Assembly (NCBI RefSeq): GCF_013394165.1
Contig: NZ_CP041330.1
Coordinates: forward strand, 2,286,501 to 2,350,500
Direction: 5' to 3'
Length of the DNA: 64,000 bases
Source of the DNA: Pseudoalteromonas sp. Scap06
GTDB taxonomy: Bacteria; Pseudomonadota; Gammaproteobacteria; Enterobacterales; Alteromonadaceae
Made by a program: the position numbers and the translations under genes. Under the pieces are notes generated by a model that did not search any database, was not told the DNA's origin, and was given only the letters and a program-made list of their open reading frames with translations. Positions 1-9,126 of the stretch are shown here, piece by piece; position 1 is the first letter of the stretch, and the number at the start of each line of letters is the position of its first letter.

Positions 1-658
1 TATTAAATACGCTCAATGGCATATTATGGTCGCGAGCAAGAGTGAATGCCGCTAAATCCATTACTTTTAATTCTTTATCAATAATTTCATTGTAGCTTAA
101 GTGACGGTAAAGTGTCGCTTCAGGGTTTTTCACCGGATCATCACTAAATACACCATCTACTTTAGTCGCTTTAATTACCGTATCAGCTTCAATCTCGATG
201 CCGCGTAAACACGCCGCAGAGTCAGTAGTGAAGAACGGGTTACCTGTACCAGCGGCAAAAATAACAACGCGACCTGTTTTTAACAAGCTAATTGCTTCAG
301 CCCAGTTATACGCATCACATACGCCATTTAATGGGATAGCTGACATTAAGCGACAATTTACAAACGCACGGTGTAGCGCATCACGCATAGCTAGGCCGTT
401 CATTACGGTTGCAAGCATCCCCATGTGGTCACCAACAACACGATTCATGCCCGCTTCGGCTAATGAGCCACCGCGTAAAAAGTTACCGCCACCAATAACC
501 AAACCCACTTCTACGTCGAGTTCTACAAGCTCTTTAATTTCTTGTGCCATACGATCTAAAACTTTTGGGTCGATGCCGAAGCCTTCGTCTCCCATTAAAG
601 CTTCACCACTTAATTTGAGAAGAACACGTCTAAAAATAGGTTTGCGATTGATAGTCAT
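1..658 (-). CDS. pyrH: UMP kinase (partial, C-terminus cut by window edge)
   Basis: Phosphorylates UMP to UDP in pyrimidine nucleotide synthesis, in the cytoplasm as a hexamer. The reverse strand from the ATG at 656-658 reads [20 protein letters not shown] and then the amino-acid-kinase glycine motif [13 protein letters not shown], the DHMGML region and the [13 protein letters not shown] nucleotide-binding segment. The frame stays open to base 1, ending in the LARDHNMP region, so about 20 residues of a usual roughly 240 are missing. It lies downstream of rpsB and tsf on the same strand, the usual order. No clear Shine-Dalgarno sequence is seen before the ATG. Identification is firm. Confidence 0.96.
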   Translation of the reverse strand, partial: MTINRKPIFRRVLLKLSGEALMGDEGFGIDPKVLDRMAQEIKELVELDVEVGLVIGGGNFLRGGSLAEAGMNRVVGDHMGMLATVMNGLAMRDALHRAFVNCRLMSAIPLNGVCDAYNWAEAISLLKTGRVVIFAAGTGNPFFTTDSAACLRGIEIEADTVIKATKVDGVFSDDPVKNPEATLYRHLSYNEIIDKELKVMDLAAFTLARDHNMPLSVFN

Positions 659-694
659 AGTTTTGGGGCCAACTTTTATTGAATTATGGATAAA

Positions 695-735
695 AAATAA
701 CCGCGCTTATGTTAAACATAAAAGCGCGGTTATTT
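695..735 (-). terminator. Hairpin terminator between tsf and pyrH
   Basis: A 14-base stem (695-708 with 722-735) closes on a T-rich loop and, read on the reverse strand, is followed by a run of six T. It should end much of the rpsB-tsf transcript. Only about 35 bases remain before the pyrH start, so pyrH expression probably depends on partial read-through or on a promoter overlapping this hairpin. Confidence 0.75.
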
Positions 736-816
736 TAAAGAATTTCTAAGCGTGACGCAAAAGCAAATAGTACTTTAATTGCATGTATTTTCCTTTTGTA
801 TCACAAATAGTATGTC

Positions 817-1668
817 TTACTGACCTTTAGCAGCTGCAATTTGAGCAGCAACTTCAGCAGCAAAATCTTCTTCTTTCTTCTCGATACCTGCACCAACTTC
901 CATACGTACAAAGCCAGTAACTGTTGCGTTTTTCTCTTTAAGAATTTCGCCAACAGATTTTTTCGGTTCCATGATGAAAGCTTGACCAGTAAGAGAAACC
1001 TCACCAGTAAACTTCTTCATACGACCAACAACCATTTTCTCAGCGATTTCAGCAGGCTTGCCTTCGTTCATCGCGATGTCGATTTGTACTTGCTTTTCTT
1101 TTTCAACAACATCAGCAGGTACGTCATCTGGAGTTAGGTAATCTGGGTTTGAAGCAGCAACGTGCATTGCAACATGCTTAAGTGTTTCTTCATCAGCAAC
1201 ACCCGCAACAACAACACCAATACGCTCGCCATGACGGTACTCAACTAGTTGCTCGCCAGTGATGTACTGAAGACGACGTACATTGATGTTTTCACCAATT
1301 TTAGTTACTAGCTCAACACGGTCTTCTTCGAACTTAGCTTGTAAGTCTTCGATAGATGTAGTGTCAGCGATAGCAGCATCTGCAACTTTGTTAGCAAATG
1401 CTAGGAAGCTTGCATCTTTAGCAACGAAGTCAGTTTGACAGTTAACTTCTACAAGTACTGCAACACCCGCGTTTTGCTTGATGATGATAGTACCTTCAGC
1501 AGCAATGTTACCTGCTTTTTTAGCAGCCTTTGCAGCACCGCTCTTACGCATGTTCTCAATCGCTAACTCGATGTCACCATCAGTCTCAGTTAACGCTTTT
1601 TTACAATCCATCATGCCAGCGCCAGTACGCTCGCGTAATTCTTTAACTAGGGCAGTAGTTACAGCCAT
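817..1668 (-). CDS. tsf: Elongation factor Ts
   Basis: Nucleotide exchange factor that releases GDP from EF-Tu during translation elongation. The protein begins [20 protein letters not shown] and has the N-terminal UBA-like module, the conserved motif [10 protein letters not shown] near residue 80 and the long dimerisation domain; it is 283 residues, the same as the E. coli protein. The open frame extends 18 codons further upstream, but the ATG at 1666-1668 is preceded by GAGGATTT at good spacing and gives the family's N-terminus, so I chose it. Second gene of an rpsB-tsf operon, separated from rpsB by a 104-base gap rich in hairpins. Confidence 0.98.
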   Translation of the reverse strand: MAVTTALVKELRERTGAGMMDCKKALTETDGDIELAIENMRKSGAAKAAKKAGNIAAEGTIIIKQNAGVAVLVEVNCQTDFVAKDASFLAFANKVADAAIADTTSIEDLQAKFEEDRVELVTKIGENINVRRLQYITGEQLVEYRHGERIGVVVAGVADEETLKHVAMHVAASNPDYLTPDDVPADVVEKEKQVQIDIAMNEGKPAEIAEKMVVGRMKKFTGEVSLTGQAFIMEPKKSVGEILKEKNATVTGFVRMEVGAGIEKKEEDFAAEVAAQIAAAKGQ

Positions 1669-1680
1669 TAGTAAATCCTC

Positions 1681-1761
1681 AAATCTGAAATCAGGTTTAG
1701 ATAAGCGGGTTACCCGCTCCACAAGAATAGCAAGTCTTCACCTTTAAAAGATGAAGACTTG
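1681..1761 (-). promoter_or_regulatory. Structured rpsB-tsf intergenic region (three hairpins)
   Basis: Three inverted repeats lie in series: 1731-1740 with 1752-1761 (10 perfect pairs), 1704-1709 with 1713-1718 (GC-rich, 3-base loop), and 1681-1688 with 1693-1700 (one G-T pair). None is followed by a T-run on the reverse strand, so this looks like an attenuator or RNA-processing region that sets the S2 to EF-Ts ratio rather than a terminator. The role is inferred; the repeats are seen directly. Confidence 0.55.
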
Positions 1762-1772
1762 ATGACAGCTAA

Positions 1773-2501
1773 TTACTCAGCTTCTACGAAGTCATCTTTT
1801 TCAGCTTGAGCAACGATGTTACTCTCACGGCCTTCAGTGATCGCAGCTGCAACAGCACTAGTGTAAAGGTTGATTGCACGGATAGCATCATCGTTACCAG
1901 GTACGATGTAATCAACACCGTCTGGGTTAGAGTTAGTATCAACGATTGCAACAACTGGGATACCTAGGTTGTTAGCTTCACGGATAGCAATGTGCTCGTG
2001 GTCAGCATCGATTACAAAGATAGCGTCTGGAAGGCCACCCATGTTTTTAATACCACCAAGGCTCTTTTCAAGCTTGTCCATTTCACGAGTAAGCATTAAC
2101 GCTTCTTTCTTAGTTAACTTCTCGAAAGTACCGTCTTGGCTTTGAGCTTCAAGGTCTTTAAGACGCTTGATTGATTGACGAACTGTTTTCCAGTTAGTCA
2201 ACATGCCGCCTAACCAACGGTGGTTAACGAAGAATTGATCGCTTTGTAAAGCAGCTTCTTTTACTGCTTCGCTTGCTGCGCGCTTAGTACCAACGAAAAG
2301 AACTTTACCTTTGTTTGCAGCAGCACCAGATAAAAACTTAAGTGCAGTGTTGAACATTGGTACAGTTTGCTCAAGGTTGATGATATGTACACGGTTACGT
2401 GCGCCGAAGATGAAAGGCTTCATCTTAGGGTTCCAGTAACGTGCTTGGTGACCAAAGTGAACACCAGCTTGAAGCATATCGCGCATTGAAACGTTTGCCA
2501 T
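1773..2501 (-). CDS. rpsB: 30S ribosomal protein S2
   Basis: Structural protein of the small ribosomal subunit. The 242-residue product starts [20 protein letters not shown] and carries the family motifs [27 protein letters not shown] and the [19 protein letters not shown] segment; E. coli S2 is 241 residues. The ATG at 2499-2501 has GAGGATT upstream. First gene of the rpsB-tsf operon; the promoter at 2687-2715 leaves a leader of about 180 bases, consistent with the autogenous S2 control known in gammaproteobacteria. Confidence 0.98.
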   Translation of the reverse strand: MANVSMRDMLQAGVHFGHQARYWNPKMKPFIFGARNRVHIINLEQTVPMFNTALKFLSGAAANKGKVLFVGTKRAASEAVKEAALQSDQFFVNHRWLGGMLTNWKTVRQSIKRLKDLEAQSQDGTFEKLTKKEALMLTREMDKLEKSLGGIKNMGGLPDAIFVIDADHEHIAIREANNLGIPVVAIVDTNSNPDGVDYIVPGNDDAIRAINLYTSAVAAAITEGRESNIVAQAEKDDFVEAE

Positions 2502-2680
2502 TTTGTAAATCCTCTAAGTTGTTTAGGGTTAGGCCTCCACATATCCCATAGCACCAACACCGCAGTTAAATGAAACTGAAATGCACCCAAGTGTATGTGA
2601 CGATACGTGTGTGTGTTAAAATAAAATTGTGTTTGCCTTAAATACAAAAAATCATTTAAGAATTTATTTGTAAAAAGACG
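2502..2680 (-). ncRNA. rpsB mRNA leader, probable S2 autoregulatory element
   Basis: About 180 untranslated bases separate the rpsB promoter from the start codon. In gammaproteobacteria this leader (t44/S2-leader family) is bound by S2 to repress its own operon. Here the position and length fit, and several short GC-containing inverted segments are visible, but I could not fold it or align it to the family model, so the assignment rests on context. Confidence 0.5.
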
Positions 2681-2686
2681 GCGCGC

Positions 2687-2715
2687 TTTATACCATATTA
2701 AAAATAAATACTCAA
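2687..2715 (-). promoter_or_regulatory. rpsB promoter (sigma-70)
   Basis: Reverse-strand -35 TTGAGT (2710-2715) and -10 TATAAA (2687-2692) are separated by exactly 17 bases. The -10 is followed directly by GCGCGCC, a GC-rich discriminator typical of stringently controlled ribosomal promoters. Confidence 0.75.
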
Positions 2716-2773
2716 CGTCTCGTGCAAAAATTGTGCGACGATAATCATCTAAAAACGCAACTTTGGAGCCTCA

Positions 2774-3559
2774 ATGAGCGCTGTGATTAAGACCCCTGAA
2801 GAAATCGAGAAAATGCGTGTAGCCGGCCGTTTGGCTGCTGATGTGCTAGAAATGATCGAACCACATGTGGTACCAGGTATCACCACCGATGAGCTAAATA
2901 CAATTTGTCATGATTATATTGTTAATGTGCAAGATGCTGTTCCTGCTCCTCTTAATTATCATGGTTTTCCAAAATCAATTTGTACCTCAGTAAATCATGT
3001 AATTTGTCACGGTATTCCGAATGACAAAGCATTAAAAGATGGTGATAGTGTTAATATTGACATCACTGTTATCAAAGATGGTTACCATGGTGACACATCA
3101 AAAATGTTTCATGTAGGCACGCCTAATATCCAAGGTAAACGTCTTGCAGAAGTCACTCAAGAAAGTCTTTACCTTGCCATTAAAATGGTAAAACCAGGTG
3201 TTCGCCTTGGTGATATTGGTGCAGCTATTCAAAAATATGCAGAGAGCTTTAACTACTCTATCGTACGTGAATACTGCGGCCATGGTATCGGTAGCGAGTT
3301 CCATGAAGAACCACAGGTAATGCATTACGGTAAAGCAGGCACTGGCGAAACATTAAAAGCAGGTATGTGTTTAACTATTGAGCCTATGGTAAATGCGGGC
3401 AAACGCCAATGTAAATTACTCAAAGACGACTGGACTGTGGTAACAAAAGACCGTAGTTTATCCGCTCAATGGGAACACACCTTACTAGTAACTGAAAATG
3501 GTGTTGAAATTTTAACACTACGATCAGATGATACAATCGATAGAATTATCGAGCACTAA
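2774..3559 (+). CDS. map: Methionine aminopeptidase, type I
   Basis: Removes the initiator methionine from nascent proteins. The 261-residue product has the type I pita-bread fold with all five metal ligands in place: D96 (in NIDITV), D107 (HGDTS), H170 (CGHGIG), E203 (TIEPM) and E234 (QWEHT). The substrate-site histidine CHGIP is also present. Start ATG at 2774 follows GGAGCC. It is divergent from rpsB, the conserved arrangement, and is followed by glnD. Confidence 0.97.
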   Translation: MSAVIKTPEEIEKMRVAGRLAADVLEMIEPHVVPGITTDELNTICHDYIVNVQDAVPAPLNYHGFPKSICTSVNHVICHGIPNDKALKDGDSVNIDITVIKDGYHGDTSKMFHVGTPNIQGKRLAEVTQESLYLAIKMVKPGVRLGDIGAAIQKYAESFNYSIVREYCGHGIGSEFHEEPQVMHYGKAGTGETLKAGMCLTIEPMVNAGKRQCKLLKDDWTVVTKDRSLSAQWEHTLLVTENGVEILTLRSDDTIDRIIEH

Positions 3560-3616
3560 TTAAGTGCGCGCTTAATCGCGGTTGTAACAGGTTTTGCCTG
3601 TATATCGCTTAAGTGG

Positions 3617-3659
3617 TTTGCTGTAAGGGGCTAACATAACTTATTGCCCTTACAGCAAA
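3617..3659. repeat. 13-bp inverted repeat between map and glnD
   Basis: A perfect 13-base inverted repeat (3617-3629 and 3647-3659) with a 17-base loop lies in the map-glnD gap. The right arm is followed by an A/T stretch but not a clean T-run, so it is either a weak terminator after map or part of the glnD leader. Confidence 0.6.
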
Positions 3660-3718
3660 TATATTATAAAAATAAATCTCAAACTTATAATGCAGTCCAT
3701 ATATAGGAGCCAGCCTAA

Positions 3719-6337
3719 GTGGCATTACCTAACAAAGTAAAAAAGTTGCTCAATGATGCTGAGCAATTAAGCGATTACCGCGATTGCTCCGCCTATTTCT
3801 ATAAATGGTTGCATAATGAATTCTCAAAACAACCGGTTGGTAAATTAATTAATGCCCGTGCAGAATTTATTGATCGACTGCTGATCAAACTTTTCCAAGT
3901 TTATGATTTAGCTCACGAACCAGATCTCGCTTTGATAGCAGTAGGTGGTTATGGTCGTGGCGAGCTACACCCCTACTCTGATATAGATTTTTTATTACTT
4001 GTTACGAAACAGCCTAATGATGATATTTGCGAAAAAATCGGTCAGTTTGTCACTATGTTGTGGGATCTTAATCTCGAGATAGGCCACAGTGTTCGTACTA
4101 TTGAACAAGCCATAGAACAAAAACGTGAAGACGTTACCTTTGCCACCAGCTTATTAGAAAGCCGTCTTATTTTTGGCAATCATATTGAGTTTGAAAAACT
4201 CAAAAACCATATTATTGAAACACCGGTTTGGGGCTCAGGTGAATTTTTTGTCGCAAAAGTACAAGAACAAAATTTGCGTCACAGAAAGTGCCACGGCACA
4301 GCCTATAATTTAGAACCAAATATAAAAGAAAACCCAGGGGGTCTGCGCGACCTGCAAACTATTATTTGGGTGGCTAAAAAGCACTTTAGAGCCGAAACTC
4401 TGCAAGAGCTAATTAATCACGGCTACCTGACTCACGAGGAATATCAAGAGCTGTTAGAGTGTCTTGAGAATTTATGGAATATTCGTTTTGCGTTACATTT
4501 AGCTGCAGAACGTTCAGAAAACCGTTTATTGTTTGATCACCAACCCCAAGCTGCAGAAATTTTGGGCTTTGGTAGCGATGGTAAGGCCTCGGTTGAGCGC
4601 ATGATGAAACGCTTATTCAGAATTATGAGCCGAGTACGTGAGCTCAACCAGATGTTGCTTTCGTACTTTGAGCAAAGTATTTCGCCAGACAGTAGTCAAG
4701 CGACTGTTGAAGAACTCGATCTCAACTTTGAGCGCGTTGGCCATCAAATTCGAGTAAAAAGCCCATCAGTATTCTTTAGGCGCGATCAACTTTTTGTATT
4801 GTTTGAGCATATTGCTGACCACCCAGAAATCACCCATATATACCCGAGCACTATTCGCACTATTCGCCAAGTTCGTCGTCGTTTATTGGGCGACCTACAA
4901 GACTACGCGGCCTGCCGGGAAGCTTTTCTACGAATCATAAAGCATCCTAATGGTATGGGGCGTGCTTTTACGCTGATGCACAAACACGGCATGATTGCCG
5001 CTTATTTGCCGCAGTGGCGAAATATTTTTGGCCAAATGCAGTTTGATTTGTTTCATGCCTACACGGTTGATGAACATACCCATAAGCTAATCAATAATAT
5101 TTATCAGTATTTTGATAAAACTGGGGTTAGCGAATTCCCAATTTGTAGCGAAATTGTCACGCGTATGGATAAACCGGAGCTACTGTATTTAGCCGGTATT
5201 TTCCACGACATTGCCAAGGGTCGTGGGGGGGATCACTCTGAGCTGGGTGCTGTTGACGCCATTGCTTTTTCTAAATTGCATGGCTTTGCATCATCCGATG
5301 GTAAGTTAATTTCTTGGCTTGTTAGCAATCACTTACTTATGTCAGTTACGGCGCAGCGTAAAGATATAAACGACCCAGATGTAATAAAAGATTTCGCATC
5401 GCGAGTAAAAACAGAGCGTCAACTCGATTACCTCTATTGTTTAACGGTCGCCGATATACGCGCTACCAATGACAACTTATGGAATGACTGGAAAAACACG
5501 CTACTTCGTGAGCTGTACTTACATACACAACGAGCTTTGCGTCTTGGGCTTGAAAATCCAATGGATCAACGCGACCAAATTCGAGATAAGAAGCATCAAG
5601 CTAAGCAACGCCTGATTAATTTGCATTATCACGAGGAACAAATTGACTTAACTTGGAGTCGTTTTAAAGCGAATTACTTTACCGCCTTTAGTGAGCAACA
5701 AATTTCGTGGCATACAGAGCATTTACTAAAATGCACTGACTTGAGCCTACCTAGTGTTATTGTCTCGAATAAAGCAATGCATGGCGGTACTCAAGTATTT
5801 GCATACAGCCCTTACTCAGGTGGACTATTTGCTCGATTAGTCAGTGTTATTGGCTCTAAAAAAGCACAAATTCAACACGCCCAAGTACTGACCACCAAAG
5901 ATGGCTACGTACTATTTAACTTTGTTATTTTAGAAGTTAGCGGTGACCCAATTGCCAGTAGCCGTGCACAATCGATTAAACGCGGATTAGAGCAAGCATT
6001 GAATGATCCGCGAAAAAAAATACGCTTTAAAAAGAGCCGCTCACAACGCTTTAAAGACTTTAATATTAAACCTAAAATTGTACTACGCCCGCATCCTCGT
6101 AAGGATCGTAGTTTAATAGAAATTCAAGCGGTTGATATACCTGGACTATTAACTAAAATAGCCGAGGTTTTTCAAGCTTACTTACTCCACATACATGCCG
6201 CACGCATTACCACGGTAGGCGAGCGCGCAGAAGATTTCTTTGTGGTATCTAATAACGAATATCAAGCGCTGACTGATGAAGAGCAAGCAAAAATTCATCA
6301 GGCATTACGTAAAAAACTCAACGCCGAAATTGAATAA
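3719..6337 (+). CDS. glnD: Bifunctional PII uridylyltransferase / uridylyl-removing enzyme
   Basis: Nitrogen sensor that uridylylates PII proteins under nitrogen limitation and removes the group when glutamine is high. The 872 residues (E. coli 890) show the nucleotidyltransferase motif GGYGRGELHPYSDID at 76-90 with metal aspartates D88 and D90, the HD hydrolase pair H496-D497 in FHDIAKGRGGDHSE, and two C-terminal ACT domains (about 695-790 and 800-872) that sense glutamine. Start is GTG at 3719 with AGGAG nine bases upstream. All catalytic motifs are intact. Followed closely by dapD. Confidence 0.97.
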   Translation: MALPNKVKKLLNDAEQLSDYRDCSAYFYKWLHNEFSKQPVGKLINARAEFIDRLLIKLFQVYDLAHEPDLALIAVGGYGRGELHPYSDIDFLLLVTKQPNDDICEKIGQFVTMLWDLNLEIGHSVRTIEQAIEQKREDVTFATSLLESRLIFGNHIEFEKLKNHIIETPVWGSGEFFVAKVQEQNLRHRKCHGTAYNLEPNIKENPGGLRDLQTIIWVAKKHFRAETLQELINHGYLTHEEYQELLECLENLWNIRFALHLAAERSENRLLFDHQPQAAEILGFGSDGKASVERMMKRLFRIMSRVRELNQMLLSYFEQSISPDSSQATVEELDLNFERVGHQIRVKSPSVFFRRDQLFVLFEHIADHPEITHIYPSTIRTIRQVRRRLLGDLQDYAACREAFLRIIKHPNGMGRAFTLMHKHGMIAAYLPQWRNIFGQMQFDLFHAYTVDEHTHKLINNIYQYFDKTGVSEFPICSEIVTRMDKPELLYLAGIFHDIAKGRGGDHSELGAVDAIAFSKLHGFASSDGKLISWLVSNHLLMSVTAQRKDINDPDVIKDFASRVKTERQLDYLYCLTVADIRATNDNLWNDWKNTLLRELYLHTQRALRLGLENPMDQRDQIRDKKHQAKQRLINLHYHEEQIDLTWSRFKANYFTAFSEQQISWHTEHLLKCTDLSLPSVIVSNKAMHGGTQVFAYSPYSGGLFARLVSVIGSKKAQIQHAQVLTTKDGYVLFNFVILEVSGDPIASSRAQSIKRGLEQALNDPRKKIRFKKSRSQRFKDFNIKPKIVLRPHPRKDRSLIEIQAVDIPGLLTKIAEVFQAYLLHIHAARITTVGERAEDFFVVSNNEYQALTDEEQAKIHQALRKKLNAEIE

Positions 6338-6346
6338 GAGGACACT

Positions 6347-7174
6347 ATGTCAGATTTAAAAACCATGATTGAAAATGCGTGGGATAACCGCGACAGTATT
6401 AGCCCAGCAACCGTATCAAGCGATGTTAAACAAGCAATTATTGATGCACTTGAGCTACTAGATAGTGGCGCAGCGCGTGTTGCAGAAAAAATTTCTGGCG
6501 AATGGGTTGTTCATCAATGGCTTAAAAAAGCCGTGTTACTGTCGTTTCGTATTCGCGACAACCAACCAATGAACGACGGCGTAAACCAGTTTTACGACAA
6601 AGTACCGCTTAAATTTAGCGACTATACACCGGAGCAGTTTCAGCAAGGCGGTATGCGTGTGGTACCAAACGCCGTAGCGCGTAAAGGCAGTTTTGTAGGG
6701 AAAAATGTTGTACTAATGCCATCGTATGTAAACATTGGTGCTTACGTTGATGAGGGCACTATGGTTGATACATGGGCCACTGTAGGTTCATGTGCTCAAA
6801 TTGGTAAGAATGTACACTTATCAGGTGGCGTAGGCATAGGTGGCGTTTTAGAGCCTCTACAAGCAAATCCTACCATCATTGAAGACAACTGCTTTATTGG
6901 CGCACGTTCAGAAATTGTTGAAGGCGTTATTGTTGAAGAAGGTGCGGTTATTTCAATGGGTGTTTACATTAGCCAAAGTACCCGTATTTACGACCGTGAA
7001 ACCGGTGAAATTCATTATGGTCGCGTACCTGCTGGTGCTGTCGTGGTTCCAGGTGCTCTGCCTTCAAAAGATGGCACTCATAGTTTATACGCTGCGATTA
7101 TTGTGAAAAAAGTTGATCAACAAACACGCGAAAAAGTAGGCATTAACGCCCTACTTCGCTCAATTGATGATTAA
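6347..7174 (+). CDS. dapD: Tetrahydrodipicolinate N-succinyltransferase
   Basis: Transfers succinyl from succinyl-CoA to tetrahydrodipicolinate in lysine and diaminopimelate synthesis, feeding peptidoglycan. The 275-residue protein (E. coli 274) has a helical N-terminal domain and a left-handed parallel beta-helix of hexapeptide repeats (about 100-230), with the conserved [20 protein letters not shown] and GARSEIVEG segments. The ATG at 6347 follows AGAGGAC. It lies nine bases after glnD and is probably co-transcribed, as in E. coli. Confidence 0.97.
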   Translation: MSDLKTMIENAWDNRDSISPATVSSDVKQAIIDALELLDSGAARVAEKISGEWVVHQWLKKAVLLSFRIRDNQPMNDGVNQFYDKVPLKFSDYTPEQFQQGGMRVVPNAVARKGSFVGKNVVLMPSYVNIGAYVDEGTMVDTWATVGSCAQIGKNVHLSGGVGIGGVLEPLQANPTIIEDNCFIGARSEIVEGVIVEEGAVISMGVYISQSTRIYDRETGEIHYGRVPAGAVVVPGALPSKDGTHSLYAAIIVKKVDQQTREKVGINALLRSIDD

Positions 7175-7225
7175 AAAGCAGCTGTAAGTTTTTAGCTGTT
7201 AGCGCTAAGCAGGTTAATATTAAAC

Positions 7226-7257
7226 GTAGATTGGGTTGAGTAAAACGAAACCCAACA
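7226..7257. repeat. REP-like palindrome after dapD
   Basis: TTGGGTT (7231-7237) and AACCCAA (7249-7255) flank a short loop, and the preceding GTAG plus following CA resemble the widespread extragenic palindrome built on GTAGGTTGGGTT ... AACCCAACA in many Proteobacteria. Only one copy is seen in this window. Confidence 0.45.
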
Positions 7258-7302
7258 ACACATTAAAGTTAAGTGTATTCGCTAAAATTTAATTACATAC
7301 AG

Positions 7303-7339
7303 AAAAAGCTCTAAGCTTGTATAGGTTTGGGGCTTTTTT
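7303..7339 (+). terminator. Probable terminator after dapD
   Basis: AAAAAGCTC and GGGGCTTTTTT (7303-7311, 7329-7339) can pair around an interrupted loop and end in a T-run. The stem is short, so the call is moderate. Confidence 0.5.
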
Positions 7340-7447
7340 AGTGCTTTCAAAATACCTCTTCACAAATCTATCCCTTTTAATAGTCTTGCTTTGTTAGATA
7401 CCAGCATCTATAGTGGAAAAACACATAATTCGATTTTTGAGGATAAA

Positions 7448-8473
7448 TTGTTGCGCCTTTTCGTTTTAGGTTGGTTGGTGTTATTAGGTTCAACGCAGGC
7501 TATGGCTAATGATTTTACAACGTTTGAAGCTAAACTTAACGAAGCCGAGGATTATCTTGTTGTTAATCCTGCACAATCAATAATCATTCTTGAAAATCTC
7601 ACAGAACTAAATACAGCTCCTGCTGCGCTATTTATCCGCTGGCACTTGCTTTATGCTCGATCAGCGGTTCCCACCAGTCATTACGATCGGCTTTATAAAT
7701 CGATTGACGCAATATTTCAGCATTATCAAGCTGACTACTTTAAACAAAAATTGACCACCATAATGAGTGCCTTGGGAATATGGCTTCGCCATGCTGAATA
7801 TTTAAGCGATGCCCAGCTCTCATTTAAATGTGCTTATAAATATGCGCAAAGCGATCGCCAACGATTAACACTCACCAACAGTATGGCACTGGTTGCTCGC
7901 TCGCAAAACGACTTTGCTAAGGCGCGTGCTTTATACTTAAATAATCTTGATCTCACAACACAATTAACACTTCCTAATGTAACAGCACTTATAAAAAATA
8001 ATTTGGGCTCTTTAGCACTTGATGAAGGCAATGTTGCTAACGCTGAGCGCTACTTTAGAAGTGCATTAAGCCTTAACCAAAATATTGATAAACGCGCAGG
8101 GCAAATTTCGGCTGGGCTTAATTTATTAATGGTTTTTTTAATTCAAGAACATCAGCTTAACTTCGAACGCCTCTACACTCCAACGGCAACTTTGACCCAT
8201 GCATTTCCCAATGAAGCTAAACAAGCACAGCTAGTTTGGCTTGAATTAGGCTACAAAAATTTAACTGGCGAGTTTATAAGTCAAAAAGATAAACATCAGC
8301 TGCAAGCAGCTTACGAGCAATTAGAAAGCGATAAAATGAAGCAATTAATTGCACGTTATTTAGCTAACAAACTTAATGTGACTTTAACCCTACCTGAGCC
8401 TATTACGGCTAAAGAGTTTACCAGCCCATGGTTTAACTTAGTAAAGCAATGCAATTGGGAGAAAAGTTTATAG
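7448..8473 (+). CDS. Exported TPR-like protein of unknown function
   Basis: Not a family I recognise. The product begins with a signal peptide (MLRLFVLGWLVLLGSTQAMA, likely cleaved after AMA) and the remainder is helical. A region around residues 150-235 reads as tetratricopeptide-like helical hairpins (FAKARALYLNNLDL, NNLGSLALDEGNVANAERYF), which usually mediate protein contacts. The open frame begins at a TTG at 7391, but a GAGGA box at 7439-7443 sits just before tandem TTG codons at 7448 and 7451, which put the signal peptide at the very N-terminus; I chose 7448 (341 residues). It stands alone between dapD and phhB. Periplasmic location is inferred. Confidence 0.7.
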   Translation: MLRLFVLGWLVLLGSTQAMANDFTTFEAKLNEAEDYLVVNPAQSIIILENLTELNTAPAALFIRWHLLYARSAVPTSHYDRLYKSIDAIFQHYQADYFKQKLTTIMSALGIWLRHAEYLSDAQLSFKCAYKYAQSDRQRLTLTNSMALVARSQNDFAKARALYLNNLDLTTQLTLPNVTALIKNNLGSLALDEGNVANAERYFRSALSLNQNIDKRAGQISAGLNLLMVFLIQEHQLNFERLYTPTATLTHAFPNEAKQAQLVWLELGYKNLTGEFISQKDKHQLQAAYEQLESDKMKQLIARYLANKLNVTLTLPEPITAKEFTSPWFNLVKQCNWEKSL

Positions 8474-8699
8474 CTTTAAGTTATAAACGTTCAGCTAAGC
8501 TTAGTTAGAAGCCTATAAACTAACTTTTATCTACTTTTTTACTTCTAATATAAGTATATAAAACAAGCTACTGAATTGGCTAACAAACGGGATATATAAT
8601 AAGATAGGCCAGAGAAGATAAAAATAAATATCATTTTAATTCAATACCTTACAAAGCCTCTTAATCAATACTCAGGTTAACTTAATAACCACAAAAATA

Positions 8700-8725
8700 A
8701 AAAAGGCACTGTTAAGTGCCTTTTT
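8700..8725. terminator. Bidirectional terminator before phhB 3' end
   Basis: An 11-base stem (8700-8710 with 8715-8725) with a four-base loop has A-tracts and T-tracts on both sides, so it can stop phhB transcription on the reverse strand and transcription from the gene at 7448 on the forward strand. The other 200 or so bases from 8474 are A/T-rich with no gene visible. Confidence 0.85.
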
Positions 8726-8745
8726 ATTTACTCAAATCTAATTAA

Positions 8746-9090
8746 TTACAACGCGTTAAATACGTCATCTGTTTTAGCAGCGCAAATGAAGTCATTTTTA
8801 TGCAGACCTTTAATTGAATGGCTCCACCAAGTCACGGTTACTTTGCCCCATTCGGTTAATAGACCTGGGTGATGCCCTTCGTCTTCAGCCATATCACCTA
8901 CCTTATTGGTAAACGCAATGGCTTGTTTAAAGTTTTTAAACTTATAAACGCGCTCTAACTGCATAATACCGTCGCGTACTTCTGGCACCCAGTCAGGGAT
9001 TTTTTTAATTAATTCAGCCAATTCAGCATCAGATACTTTTGGTGCATCTGCATGACAGGCTTCACATTTTTGTGCACTTAATGAAGACAT
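8746..9090 (-). CDS. phhB: Pterin-4a-carbinolamine dehydratase
   Basis: Regenerates the tetrahydropterin cofactor after phenylalanine hydroxylation by dehydrating 4a-hydroxytetrahydrobiopterin. The 114-residue product has the active-site segment [19 protein letters not shown] with H73, H74 and H91. Its N-terminal CEACHADAP is shared with bacterial phhB proteins. It lies 36 bases after phhA and is almost certainly co-transcribed with it. Confidence 0.95.
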   Translation of the reverse strand: MSSLSAQKCEACHADAPKVSDAELAELIKKIPDWVPEVRDGIMQLERVYKFKNFKQAIAFTNKVGDMAEDEGHHPGLLTEWGKVTVTWWSHSIKGLHKNDFICAAKTDDVFNAL

Positions 9091-9126
9091 TTTAAATCCT
9101 TAGTTTAGCGTTACTTTTTTCAAAAA

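Noticed and set aside
198..749. 183-codon + strand open frame
   Set aside because: Antisense to pyrH, whose family motifs are intact on the reverse strand.
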